From Bryopsis sp. KO-2023 (Eukaryota; Chlorophyta; Ulvophyceae; Bryopsidales; Bryopsidaceae), in the NCBI GenBank assembly GCA_030272585.1, contig BSYQ01000003.1, positions 2,728,001 to 2,792,000 on the forward strand: a stretch of 64,000 nucleotides of DNA, given 5' to 3'. Within the stretch, counting starts at the first letter, position 1, and each line of letters opens with the position of its first letter. Under the pieces are notes generated by a model, which ran no database searches, was not told where the DNA came from, and saw nothing but the letters and a program-made list of their open reading frames with translations. Shown here piece after piece: positions 44,581 through 55,705 of the stretch. Position numbers and translations under genes: made by a program.

Positions 44581-46635
44581 ATGGGAGAGGACGTGGAAAC
44601 AAGGACACAAGGGTTAGATGACCTGTCCGCGCAATGGACTGCATTGAAAGTACGACGCAATGTGAGTCAGTGGCGACGAATTTGTACGTCGCAAGAGGTA
44701 CTGCGAGTTATCTCAGGTGGTGTGAAAGTGCGGTTTGATGGTGTACCACGAACGCAGCAGTTCAGTGGATCTTTTCTTAAGTCAGAAACTCAAAGAAAAG
44801 AATGGAGAGAAATCAGAAAGGATTATCTAGAGAAGGGTGCTATTAGCATCGTGGATAATCCTGATAAATCGGCTCATGTCAGCCGATCTTTTTTGGTACC
44901 AAAAAAAGATGAATTTGGGAATAGAACTGGGCAGCGTCTGATAATAGACCTGAGGCCTTTAAATGCACAGGTGTTGCCCTATCCTGTGCATTACGAGGAT
45001 TTGCGCTCGTTGCCTCATATGCTGCGCCAGAACGATTTTTTGATTAAGTTCGATTTGAAGGACGCCTTTTTTCACGTCGGGATTCATCCAGATCATAAGA
45101 AATTCTTTCAATTCGAAGTGGATGGTGAACGTTTCCAATGCGAGGTGTTGCCGTTTGGATTCAGGGGTTCGCCTAAAATTTATTGTGATTTGATTAAGAA
45201 TTTGGTCAGGTTTTTGAGAAACCCAGGGATGATAAAAGAAATGAAAAAAGAGGGAACAGATGATTTTTTATACGAGTACTGGAAGCGTTATAGAAACGAG
45301 AAGAGAGTGAGATTGACGTGGTACTTGGATGATTTTCTCTGCATGCATTCCTCGGCTGCAGAGTTGAGAATTTTTGGTCGAATCATCAGAGGAATATTCG
45401 ATCAGATGGGGATATCGTGGAAGGACTCCAAGTGTGTGTGGGATCCCCGCCAGAAGCTGCAACATTTGGGGTTCCTCGTTGACAGCAAGGCAGCGTTGTT
45501 TGTGCTCCCACCACACAGGCTGGAGCGCCTTCGAAAACATGCTCTGACCCTGCGACTGCAGATCCTCAGGAGTGGCCGTCGCATACCGGCCAGGAAATTG
45601 GATTCTTTTCTGGGTTTCGCCCAGTCATGCGCCCCCGCAATCAAAGGAACGAGGTTCTGGCTGCGCCACCTGTACGATTGTCTCAAAGGCAAGAAGAACT
45701 GGAGCACCAGAGTGCAGGTTTCACGGCCTGCCATCGCAGCACTGCGGTATTGGGAGCAGCTGTCTCCCGAGAAGACCACGATGTGCATATGGCGGCCACC
45801 TCATTCGGGAGACCTCGCGGTGGATGCCAGCTTGACGGGATGGGGAGCGTCTCTGAAGATCCATGAGAAGGCTTCGGAGGACGCCCCACCGATGGCTTTG
45901 GCGGCAGGATTCTGGACGGGGGAAGAGCATATAAACCTACGAGAGCTGCAAGCAGTGGGTTTGGCAGTCAAGGCCTTCAAAGACAAGATCAGGGATCGGC
46001 GTTTGAAGTGCATCACCGACAGTCAGGTGATTGCTGCCATATTACGGAGTCAATGTTCGCGTTCGAGTCCGTTGTTCCAGGAGTACAAGCGGCTCTATTG
46101 GCTATTGGAAGCCATGAACATTGATTTCCAAGTGGAGTGGATTCCCAGCGCTCAGAACGTGTACCCGGATGCGCTGTCGCGGCTTTCGGAGAAGCAAGAG
46201 TACAGGTTGAACCCGAAGATCTTCGAGAAGCTGCAGGAGCGGTTTCATCTGACGATCGACCGCTTTGCCTCGTTGGGTACACGCCAGCTTGGGAGATTCA
46301 ACAGTCTGGATCGCGAGCCAGGGACGGAGGGGACGAATTGCATGAATCAGAGCTTGGACCTGTGGAGGGCGGAGAGGAACTGGGTGTTCCCTCCCATCGA
46401 GAACGTTCCAGAAGTAGTGAAGCACCTTCTGGAGCACTCCCTCCCATGCCTGCTGTTGGTGCCACGTTGGTTGGACCGATGGTGGCATCAAGACCTGATG
46501 GCTGAGGCAACTCTGATCACAGTTCTGAATCCCAATGCGGCGACGATCCTGCCCGGGAGATTCGGAGGGCAAACACCTCCAGGCGCGAGCTATTGGCGCT
46601 GGAGCGTTTTCAAGACGGGTTTGCCAGGATGGTAA
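44581..46635 (+). CDS. DIRS-order reverse transcriptase-RNase H polyprotein, copy 2
   Basis: Identical in predicted protein to 33490-35544, with all catalytic residues retained. Confidence 0.9.
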   Translation: MGEDVETRTQGLDDLSAQWTALKVRRNVSQWRRICTSQEVLRVISGGVKVRFDGVPRTQQFSGSFLKSETQRKEWREIRKDYLEKGAISIVDNPDKSAHVSRSFLVPKKDEFGNRTGQRLIIDLRPLNAQVLPYPVHYEDLRSLPHMLRQNDFLIKFDLKDAFFHVGIHPDHKKFFQFEVDGERFQCEVLPFGFRGSPKIYCDLIKNLVRFLRNPGMIKEMKKEGTDDFLYEYWKRYRNEKRVRLTWYLDDFLCMHSSAAELRIFGRIIRGIFDQMGISWKDSKCVWDPRQKLQHLGFLVDSKAALFVLPPHRLERLRKHALTLRLQILRSGRRIPARKLDSFLGFAQSCAPAIKGTRFWLRHLYDCLKGKKNWSTRVQVSRPAIAALRYWEQLSPEKTTMCIWRPPHSGDLAVDASLTGWGASLKIHEKASEDAPPMALAAGFWTGEEHINLRELQAVGLAVKAFKDKIRDRRLKCITDSQVIAAILRSQCSRSSPLFQEYKRLYWLLEAMNIDFQVEWIPSAQNVYPDALSRLSEKQEYRLNPKIFEKLQERFHLTIDRFASLGTRQLGRFNSLDREPGTEGTNCMNQSLDLWRAERNWVFPPIENVPEVVKHLLEHSLPCLLLVPRWLDRWWHQDLMAEATLITVLNPNAATILPGRFGGQTPPGASYWRWSVFKTGLPGW

Positions 46636-48929
46636 CCTGTTGGTTTTTTGGTTTATTGGTGCGACAAAATCATCGCCATCGATCTGGAGCGACAGGTGAT
46701 TTTGCTTTCGCAGTGGTTGGAAACAATGGAACAGTTTTGCACGTTTGGGCACGAGGAAACAACTGGGGATCCCGTTCCAACAGTGTGGCAAAGTCCTCTT
46801 AACGAGAAGAAAGAGGCAAAATTTTTGGTTCCGTATCGTGGGGGAAGACTTTGGAGCATTCCGACGCTCAGGAACAGGAGGGGCGGTGCTGGTTTCTGGT
46901 GATACCTTCAAGTCCAGTGGCACTCTGAAGTCCAGCAGCGCCACCTCCACATTTTATTCGATATCGAGCCTGATGTGGCTCTTTTGGGTACAACTTGCTG
47001 ATAATCACGTCGCTGGTCAATGGGCTGCTGACCGGGTGAACATGCACCTGCAACGGAGGATGGACTCCACGCGTTCCCGGCAGCCATACTAGAGGTATTT
47101 GGCAGCTCTGCCCAATGACACCACTATCGAGGTGTGGCACGACGTGTTGTTGTGCATTTTAATATTTCTGCTATCGATGGCATTTGCCCGGCGAGGCATT
47201 CTTGGTAATAGGAGGAAACAATAAAACAAGGAGGCCATGTGCGGGAAAGCAATCAGGCTCTCGTGGCCCACGTTTTCTAGAATTATGCCTCTGGCGATTG
47301 GATGAGCTACCAGCTCTGAGGGAGGGGCTCCAGCAGCAGTCAATACGGACATCCCAGGTAGAGGGTCCACGTTCGGGTCCATTGGAGCGGGTTCTTCAAG
47401 GTGGCTTAACCGAACGTGGACTTGACGGCGCCTGCAGACCCCTTGGGCCCCCGCTTGTTCCTTGTTTCCTTGTTCGCGGGATCGAAGGCATCTTCCGCTG
47501 TGCTGGTGAGCGAGGACTCCCTGCCCCCATCACGCGCATCGATGGTTATGGGGCAAAATGATTCTATCAAAACAATGGCTGTGTTTATTGGGACAATTCT
47601 GGTTTTTATTTTAAGATGAAACAGAAACAGAATTACAAGAATTTTAAGATGCTGTATTTTATTATTTAGTGTTCATGTGTGTCCGTGTTCTTGGGTGGGA
47701 CTGCCCCAACGATTTTCCGTCATAAATGTCTTCAACGTCAGTTGAAAAGTTTATGCGGCAGTTGGGCACAGGGCGGGTAGTTTCGTGATTGTGGAGGTAC
47801 TTGGCTTAGCTGTACTCGTTTGAGTGGTCAGGATTTGATGTGCGTATTCGGTGGTTCTGGTGCTGCCAGGGTGGCAGTCAGACATTTAGTTTGTGCGGTT
47901 CTGATTGCAGCATTACAATGCACAGCACAGCACCGCTGTACGACTGTAGTGCTGCACAGCAAGGATATAAGCGGGCCATTTGTTTTGCTAACCACTTTTC
48001 TGCTCTCCCACCCACCCGCCCGGTCTATCGGCTTTTTGAATTACATTAGGAAGTTTGGATAAATGGGTTTTTATGGATTTTATGGGTTTTTGTCGCTCTC
48101 TGGCTCCGAAAAGCCAAACTGGGATATTCTTCTTTGAGAAGGCAAAATGATTCTATCAAAACAATGGCTGTGTTTATTGGGACAATTCTGGTTTTTATTT
48201 TAAGATGAAACAGAAACAGAATTACAAGAATTTTAAGATGCTGTATTTTATTATTTAGTGTTCATGTGTGTCCGTGTTCTTGGGTGGGACTGCCCCAACG
48301 ATTTTCCGTCATAAACTCGTCGTCCATTATTGCAGACATCATAAATAAAAACTTTCGTCAGAAAAGCCTCAGCGTGAGCAAAGGTCCTTGCTGAAAAAAG
48401 GAGTTGGTCTGTGAGTGAGCTTTGTGGTTTGTGGTGCACGGGGAAATTGAGGATTGTTTTTCGTGGACGACTATTCCTTGTCCTGTTTGTTAGTCCAAGA
48501 CCAAGACCACGTACTTCCTTTTTTCTTTTTCTGTCCCGCAGATCGTTCGTTTTGGTGTCCCGCAGATCGTTCGCTTTGGTGTCCTCCAGTCACGACGAGT
48601 GTCGACCACCCACGCCGGAGTGGCGACCTTTTCAGCGACCACGACTTGTTTTGATTACCCTTTCGTTCGTGTCAACACGTAGTGGCGCTCTCTTTCTCTG
48701 TCCGACTCCGCCACGAGTGTTTCTGTCGCCTTTCACTGTTCCACTTTGGGACAAAGGCACCCAGTGGCCAACTGTGCCGACAAATCAACTCGAGTCCTTC
48801 CTTGCACACAATAGCGAACGCCCTTTGTCAAAAAGTACTGACGTCCAAGTTTATACCCAGCACTAACGACGTTTTCTACTTTTACCAAGACGTCAGGAAG
48901 TCAAAATCCTTCCCACAACGACTCAATCG

Positions 48930-49139
48930 GTGTTCCGGGTTTCTTTTTCTTGGGAACGTTTTTTGGCAATACTTTCTGATACATTGATTCCTTAGTGATG
49001 GGTCTCTCGTTGATTGTACTGGGGTTTTATTGGAGACTTCATCTTCTGTGGACTTTTGGACATGGCTGAGACATTGTGTGTGGTTGCAACAGGGCGGATT
49101 GGCCCTTCGCAACATGTAATTTCTGTTTCTGTTTCTGTT
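48930..49139 (+). mobile_element. LINE-B 3'-end fragment upstream of C ORF, unit 4
   Basis: Copy of 37839-38048. Confidence 0.9.
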
Positions 49140-49434
49140 TCAATCGACTCAGCCAGCACGCACCCAACACGCGACTGACACAACTCTTCACGATGGCAAG
49201 CCGCAAGAGCGAAGAAACAGACCCCCAAGAGCCAAAGTTCCGCTGGTCGAAAAAAGTTGTTACTTGAAAGATGGTACAGATCTCGCTGAAAAAAACAGAT
49301 GGCTTTTCGATTCTTGCCTTCAGTTGGGTGTTATCGTCGCATCAAAAACGATGGTCTGGTCGACAAGAACGACTCCAAAATATATCTGGACACCCAAGGG
49401 GCTCTCTTTTCGACCAGGCCACCGGTTTCGACAC

Positions 49435-51459
49435 ATGTAATTTCTGTTTCTGTTTCTGTTTCAGAAACAGAAACAGAAATTACATGTTGCGAAGGGCCAA
49501 TCCGCCCTGTTGCAACCACATACAATGTCTCAGCCATGTCCAAAAGTCCACAGAAGATGAAGTCTCCAATAAAACCCCAGTACAATCAACGAGAGACCCA
49601 TCACTAAGGAATCAATGTATCAGAAAGTATTGCCAAAAAACGTTCCCAAGAAAAAGAAACCCGGAACACCAAGCAACAACCAAAAGGAGAGCGAAAACTA
49701 CTGTCAAACATTACATTCAGAGGCTTTTGCCTTGCTTCGAACGTTGGGACACGATTCACTCATGTATGTCGTTGCAACAGGGCGGTTTGCCCTACGCAAC
49801 TTGTAATCCTTGTATCCTTGTACTGTCAAACGCCCACCACAAACGACCAACAAACAAAACGAAACAAACAAACACAAAACAAACAAACAAAAACCACGTC
49901 ACGGCTGAGCCTCAAGCCACTGAGCTCGAAAATCCAACGCCCGACCAAGGTAAACAGCCACCCGATACTGACCCGGCAAATTGAACAAACGACGCAACGA
50001 AAACCCCGATTCAGACACAACCGATCCCACACGCAAACCAGAATACAACGGACAAAAGAACAGGAAATGCCGCTCGTTCTCAGCCGTCCTGTTGCCTTGC
50101 GACAAACAATAAGGACAGAAACGCTCGTGCAAAGGCACATCCCTCCGTAGCAGATCCGCCACGTCGATCTCCAAACCGTGCAAACGCGCACGAAAACGCA
50201 CCCACACCGTCCGCAGCCCCACATCCTCGAAAGAAGACAGCGCCCTCGAGTAGCCGAACACCGGCTTGAACACGTTGTAAAACGCAACAATACGAGGATG
50301 TCCCGAACGAAGACGAGCCACAATGTCCGCCTTATACGCCGCGGTCCACGACGCAAGGTCCACTTCTCCAGATCCATCGAATCCAGGAGCAAATCGGCGC
50401 ACCATATCCTTGAACAAAACCCACCAAGAGCGCTGAGAGACCGTGGCTTCCGATTGGAGCCAAACGATCAACTGCCGAGCCGGATGGTCGACAGGCAAAG
50501 TCATCATACGATTCCAAAACCGAACCGCGTTCTTGTTGAAGTAGTAGAGGATCGGCAGAGCACCCATCTCCAAATACACCACATTGCGAAGCGTCCTCAC
50601 GGGAAGCCGCAACACCCGCTTCAGAAAACGAATCTGCAAACCGTTGAACGCATCCTTGTGCGCCTGAGTCAAGAAGAAGCACCAAACTGGCGCCGCATAC
50701 TGAACCTTCCCCAAAACATACATGCGAAACAGAGACAGAAGCGTCTTCGGATCGCGAAGCCCCAGATCCCCGGATCGAGCCAACAAGCGCCCCACCGCCG
50801 CCTGTCCGTTTTGCAGAGTCCTGTCGATATGATTTCCAAACACGTTCACGTTGCCCGGACCATCCTTGAAGAAAACTCCCAAATATTTCATCGTCGATTG
50901 CAGCTCCACATCCACACCGTTGAGAGACACAGTCGTGAGCCCCCGCGCATTCACCACCATCCCTTCCGTCTTCTCCAGATTCGTCTTCACTCCCCAATCG
51001 TGCTCATACTGCCCCAGCACATCACCAACAGCCGAGACATCCTCCACAGACGAGCACGGCACCAGCGTGTCGTCCGCAAAGATGAGCGCCACAATGATCG
51101 CCAAACCCAGAACGATGTGGCTAACCTGCGCCCCCTCCAGCAGCCGCGGCAAGTTGTCATGATATAACGTGAAAAGCAGCGGACTGAACGGACAGCCCTG
51201 ACGAACGCCCCTGCCGATTCCAAACGGCGCCGTGCACCCCTTCGTCCCACGAACCACCGCCGTCGAGTTCTCGTACATGAACGTCAGTACAACAAAAAAG
51301 GGATCAGCCAGGCCCAACCTCCGCAAGTGCAGCCACAATCGCGAATGGCTAACGCTATCGTACGCCTTCTCCAAATCCAGCGATAACAGAATCAACAAAG
51401 CACCAGACCGCCGCGCCTTGTACAACAAACCCCAAGTCACCAAAATCCACGAAAATTCT
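49435..51459 (-). mobile_element. LINE-B, 5'-truncated, unit 4
   Basis: Third copy of 27253-29277, with nested LINE-A fragment at 49710-49820 and palindrome at 49433-49487. Confidence 0.95.
49899..51443 (-). pseudogene. LINE-B ORF2 fragment, unit 4
   Basis: Encodes the same 514 residues as in units 2 and 3. Confidence 0.9.
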
Positions 51460-52173
51460 GTTTCGACACCGACAAGAGGTTTCTGGGCGCGAGGAAAACA
51501 TCCTCACTGAGCTTCTTTGTATGTTGGGTGCTGCAGTGTTTGCTGACATGTGTACTCAGACAGATCGCAGTTCTCTGGTACCAAACACATTGGTGGAGGG
51601 ATTCGTTGAGACTGATGTGGCTTTCGCAACCCAAAAGGATGCTATGGAGAGTGTTACGTCTGGGCTTTCTTCACTTGAATCGAAGTTGCTTTCGGCGGAA
51701 GCACAGTTATCGCGATATGAGGTGGCTTTGACACGTGTGGATGCTTTGCCAACAACTGAAGAGACCATCTCCTTGCGATCCGAATGGATCAGTGAGATGA
51801 ACACTCAACAGGCTTTGTTGACAACATTGCGCGCTACAGTTGCATTGGCCGATCTTGCATCTGGTGTGGCTGATGGTGAGCGGTCAGGGTCAGCCCCACC
51901 AAGTGTGGCTTCTAGTCGATCTCTGATGGGGGAGATGCCTGCTGCTGGTACATCGTGGCCTAATTATGTCACATTACATGCTTCTGTGCTTGCGCAAGGA
52001 CGTCGTTTCATAGAGTCACGGGCTGAGTTAAAAATGCTTTACTCGCATGTGGATTTGTAAGAGGGCTTGCCATCGTCTCGGGAGGTGGTTGATGCACGTT
52101 CTCATTTGAACACCCAGATATCGAGGTCTGTCTCTTCTTATAAGCTTGCTAGGGATGAGTACTTCAGGAGTCG

Positions 52174-53188
52174 TTTTATTTGTACCGGAATGCGTTGAAG
52201 TTTTGGAATCGACTGATGCAATTGCCGGCGACGCATCCCACGCGGGCGATGCTGTTCTGGTTGCGTGGTCAGCCGGATTCTCGGCGTTCTTGGTGGGTCC
52301 AGTTTCGTGATATGGTGAGACGCTCTGTTCCACAGCTCGATGGGTTTGTGGAGGTGGACGCGGCGACCTGGGCGCGTGCCTACAAGGCAGATATTGTGGG
52401 TCAGTTGCGTTCTCGACATCCGCGTATCGTGGCGTATTACAATCGGTTCAAACCGACGTTTTGTTACACGAACGCGTTGTCTTCTTTTACGGATTTGGGT
52501 TTGCGTACGACTTGGGTGCGTTTTCGGGCTCGTCTTCACGGTTTGGAGATCGATGCTGTGGACTTGAGTGATAGAGACGTGCCTTTGAACGAGAGGTATT
52601 GTCCGTTCTGTTTGGATGCTGGGGTTTCGACGCCTGAAAACGAGGTGCATTTTCTTTTTGCTTGTCCGCTTTATGTGCGGTTGCGTGTGAACTCGGTCGT
52701 GGAAGAGAGTCGTGGCTCTCTGTTTCGTTTGTTTGATTGTCCGGGGCAGGTTCGTGTGGCTGCTCATATTCGCCGGGCGCTCGCCTTGCGTAGGGAGTGG
52801 TTGGACGCTCGCTCGTTGTGAGCTTGTAGCGACTGGTGGTGTTTGTTTTTCGTTGTTCTGGATGTTTCGTTTGATGGGGAAGTTGATGTTCTTTGTTGTT
52901 TGCTCTGTTTGTTGGGCGCTCGCTCTGGTTTTCTGAGTTGGAAGCGACCGATTCTTGTGTTTGGTTTTATGTTTTGACGTTTGGGCTCTTTCTTGAGTTT
53001 CGATTGGGGATTTCTGGTTTCAGAGACGTTGGAGATCTTTTTTTGTTTTAGGAGATTTTGTTCATGTAGGAGTTGATTACATTCAGAGGCTTTTGCCTTG
53101 CTTCGAACGTTGGGACACGCTTCACTCATGTATGTCGTTGCAACAGGGCGGTTTGCCCTACGCAACTTGTAATTCTGTTTCTGTTTCT
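52174..53188 (+). mobile_element. LINE-A, 5'-truncated, unit 4
   Basis: Orthologous insertion. It agrees with unit 1, not with units 2 and 3, at six or more positions (for example cagctcgatg near 52333, gtttgattgtcc near 52730 and gctctggttt near 52923). Confidence 0.9.
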
Positions 53189-53338
53189 GAGTCGGTCACG
53201 ATTGGAAACGTTAGATGAACATTTGTTTCATCAATATGGTGATGAGAGCGTGTGGGAATATCCAGATGGTTATTTGGAGATTCTTTGCTCTGAGGAGGAT
53301 TGAGTTCTGGGTTTGGATGATGAGTTCTAGTCCTACAC

Positions 53339-53668
53339 TCGGGACGTTTTGTGGACGTTTGTGTTCTTGGTTATTTTTTCGTTGTCGGGCGCTCGCTTTG
53401 GTCTTCTGTGTTTGCAGCGACCGATTCTGGTGTTTGTGGTGCTTTTGTTTCGAGGTTTGGGCTCTTTCTCGAGTCTCGATCGGGTATTTCAGGTTTCAGA
53501 GATGTAAGAGATCTTTTTATTTTTAGGACATTTCGTTTTTTAGGAGATGCATACAGAAAGAGGCTTTTGCCTTGCTTCCAACGTTGGGACAACGATTCAC
53601 TCATGTATGTCGTTGCAACAGGGCGGTTTGCCCTACGCAACTTGTAATTCTGTTTCTGTTTCTGTTTC
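53339..53668 (+). mobile_element. Older LINE-A relative, 3' UTR only, unit 4
   Basis: Copy of 31157-31486 with minor differences (gtatttcagg for gtattttagg). Confidence 0.75.
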
Positions 53669-53920
53669 ACCCCCAGCTTTTGTGCCAACATGAACAACGG
53701 TTCATCGGGTTGGTTGATGATCATTTCCATCGCATCCGCCTTTTGTTTTTCGGGCACCACCTCCGATTCCAAAATTGCATGAAGTCCCCCCCCGATTTGC
53801 CCGTCTTGTCGGGGTATCAGGTTACTCGTCGTCCATTATTACAAACATCATAAATAAAAACTTTCGTCAGAAAAGCCTCAGCGTGAGCAAAGGTCCTTGC
53901 TGAAAAAAGGAGAACGTTTT

Positions 53921-55020
53921 CTCAGAACGTTTTCCTGATTCTCAGAACGTTTTCCTGATTCTCAAAACGTTTTCCTGATTCTCAAAACGTTTTCCTGATT
54001 CTCAGAACGTTTTCCTGATTCTCAGAACGTTTTCCTGATTCTCAGAACGTTTTCCTGATTCTCAGAACGTTTTCCTGATTCTCAGAACGTTTTCCTGATT
54101 CTCAGAACGTTTTCCTGATTCTCAGAACGTTTTCCTGATTCTCAGAACGTTTTCCTGATTCTCAGAACGTTTTCCTGATTCTCAGAACGTTTTCCTGATT
54201 CTCAGAACGTTTTCCTGATTCTCAGAACGTTTTCCTGATTCTCAGAACGTTTTCCTGATTCTCAGAACGTTTTCCTGATTCTCAGAACGTTTTCCTGATT
54301 CTCAGAACGTTTTCCTGATTCTCAGAACGTTTTCCTGATTCTCAGAACGTTTTCCTGATTCTCAGAACGTTTTCCTGATTCTCAGAACGTTTTCCTGATT
54401 CTCAGAACGTTTTCCTGATTCTCAGAACGTTTTCCTGATTCTCAGAACGTTTTCCTGATTCTCAGAACGTTTTCCTGATTCTCAGAACGTTTTCCTGATT
54501 CTCAGAACGTTTTCCTGATTCTCAGAACGTTTTCCTGATTCTCAGAACGTTTTCCTGATTCTCAGAACGTTTTCCTGATTCTCAGAACGTTTTCCTGATT
54601 CTCAGAACGTTTTCCTGATTCTCAGAACGTTTTCCTGATTCTCAGAACGTTTTCCTGATTCTCAGAACGTTTTCCTGATTCTCAGAACGTTTTCCTGATT
54701 CTCAGAACGTTTTCCTGATTCTCAGAACGTTTTCCTGATTCTCAGAACGTTTTCCTGATTCTCAGAACGTTTTCCTGATTCTCAGAACGTTTTCCTGATT
54801 CTCAGAACGTTTTCCTGATTCTCAGAACGTTTTCCTGATTCTCAGAACGTTTTCCTGATTCTCAGAACGTTTTCCTGATTCTCAGAACGTTTTCCTGATT
54901 CTCAGAACGTTTTCCTGATTCTCAGAACGTTTTCCTGATTCTCAGAACGTTTTCCTGATTCTCAGAACGTTTTCCTGATTCTCAGAACGTTTTCCTGATT
55001 CTCAGAACGTTTTCCTGATT
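53921..55020 (+). repeat. Minisatellite, 55 x 20 bases, in the LINE-A 5' UTR
   Basis: Unit CTCAGAACGTTTTCCTGATT, 55 uninterrupted copies with at most two variant units (ctcaaaacg near 53961-54000). A partial unit precedes it and a diverged one follows (ctcagaacgttctccttcgg). It lies inside the target duplication of the LINE, so it is part of the element. By analogy with the 5' monomers of rodent L1 it may act as promoter; that is inferred. Confidence 0.95.
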
Positions 55021-55357
55021 CTCAGAACGTTCTCCTTCGGCTCAGATCGCTTCCCTTAGGCTCTGCTCGCCTCTGGCTCGCTGTTTTCGCCTTCTCTGCC
55101 GCTGTTTTCCCTTCTGGATCATTCCTTTTTCGCTTGGGCCTGTGGGAGCTGCTGTGGGAGGTGCTGTGCTGTGCTGTGGGATCACTGGGATTCGAGCGCC
55201 TGACCTGTCCTTTCACGGTTCATCACGCTAGTGACAGCCACTGCAGGGGGTTGTCACGATTGGACTGGGCATCGTGGGTACCTGTCACACGTTCGCTCAG
55301 GGGTGTCGCACCTGTTACACGGGTGTCGCCCTGTAGTACTGTGGTGTGGAACAGGAG

Positions 55358-55507
55358 GTGTACGCTTGCAGGGTGTAAGCTTGCAGGGTGTAAGCTTGCA
55401 GGGTGTAAGCTTGCAGGGTGTAAGCTTGCAGGGTGTAAGCTTGCAGGGTGTAAGCTTGCAGGGAGTAAGCTTGCAGGGTGTAAGCTTGCCGGGTGTAAGC
55501 TTGCACG
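55358..55507 (+). repeat. Minisatellite, about 10 x 15 bases, in the LINE-A 5' UTR
   Basis: Unit ggtgtaagcttgcag, ten copies with a few substitutions at both ends, decaying into tatacttgca and tataaacttgc stretches toward 55560. Confidence 0.9.
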
Positions 55508-55705
55508 GTATATACTTGCACGTAAGCTTGCAGCCGTTTATACTTGCTGAAGTATAAACTTGCTTGGACCGTGGAACGTCATCTGGGGGTGTGGAACTCC
55601 ATTGCTCTCGGCTGCAAGGGGTGTAGAACAGGCACGATTGCGTCAGCCAGCTCGTTTATTTTTCGTACGGCTCTACGCCTTTGGCGAAATCGTGAGGGCA
55701 GTGAT

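Larger units (their letters stand above)
42733..48314 (+). mobile_element. DIRS-order element, copy 2
   Basis: Copy of 31642-37223. A1 is 42733-42891 plus 44065-44186, B1 47552-47725, A2 47726-48006, B2 48141-48314. It lies in the same insertion site, so it was duplicated with the segment and is not a second insertion. Confidence 0.85.
38051..49141 (+). repeat. 11,091-base tandem segment, copy 2
   Basis: Second copy, same content and order as copy 1. A third, partial copy runs from 49142 to about 53820, lacks the DIRS-order insertion and then meets the full-length LINE-A. Confidence 0.85.
49193..53303 (+). pseudogene. C-unit ORF, unit 4
   Basis: Same deletion, LINE-B insertion and TAA as units 2 and 3. 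After the LINE-A region the sequence instead shares variants with unit 1. Confidence 0.6.

Noticed and set aside
53921..55020. CRISPR-like array of regular 20-base repeats
   Set aside because: The units are directly adjacent with no spacers, the context is eukaryotic, and the array lies within a LINE 5' UTR.
55134..55557. Repetitive ORFs (CKLAG and GVSLQ repeats) over the 15-base minisatellite
   Set aside because: A 15-base unit is a multiple of three and lacks stops in several frames, so open frames arise automatically.
55544..55705. LINE-A ORF1 starting at 55544
   Set aside because: That codon is TTG; the first ATG in frame is 55706, just before the conserved part.
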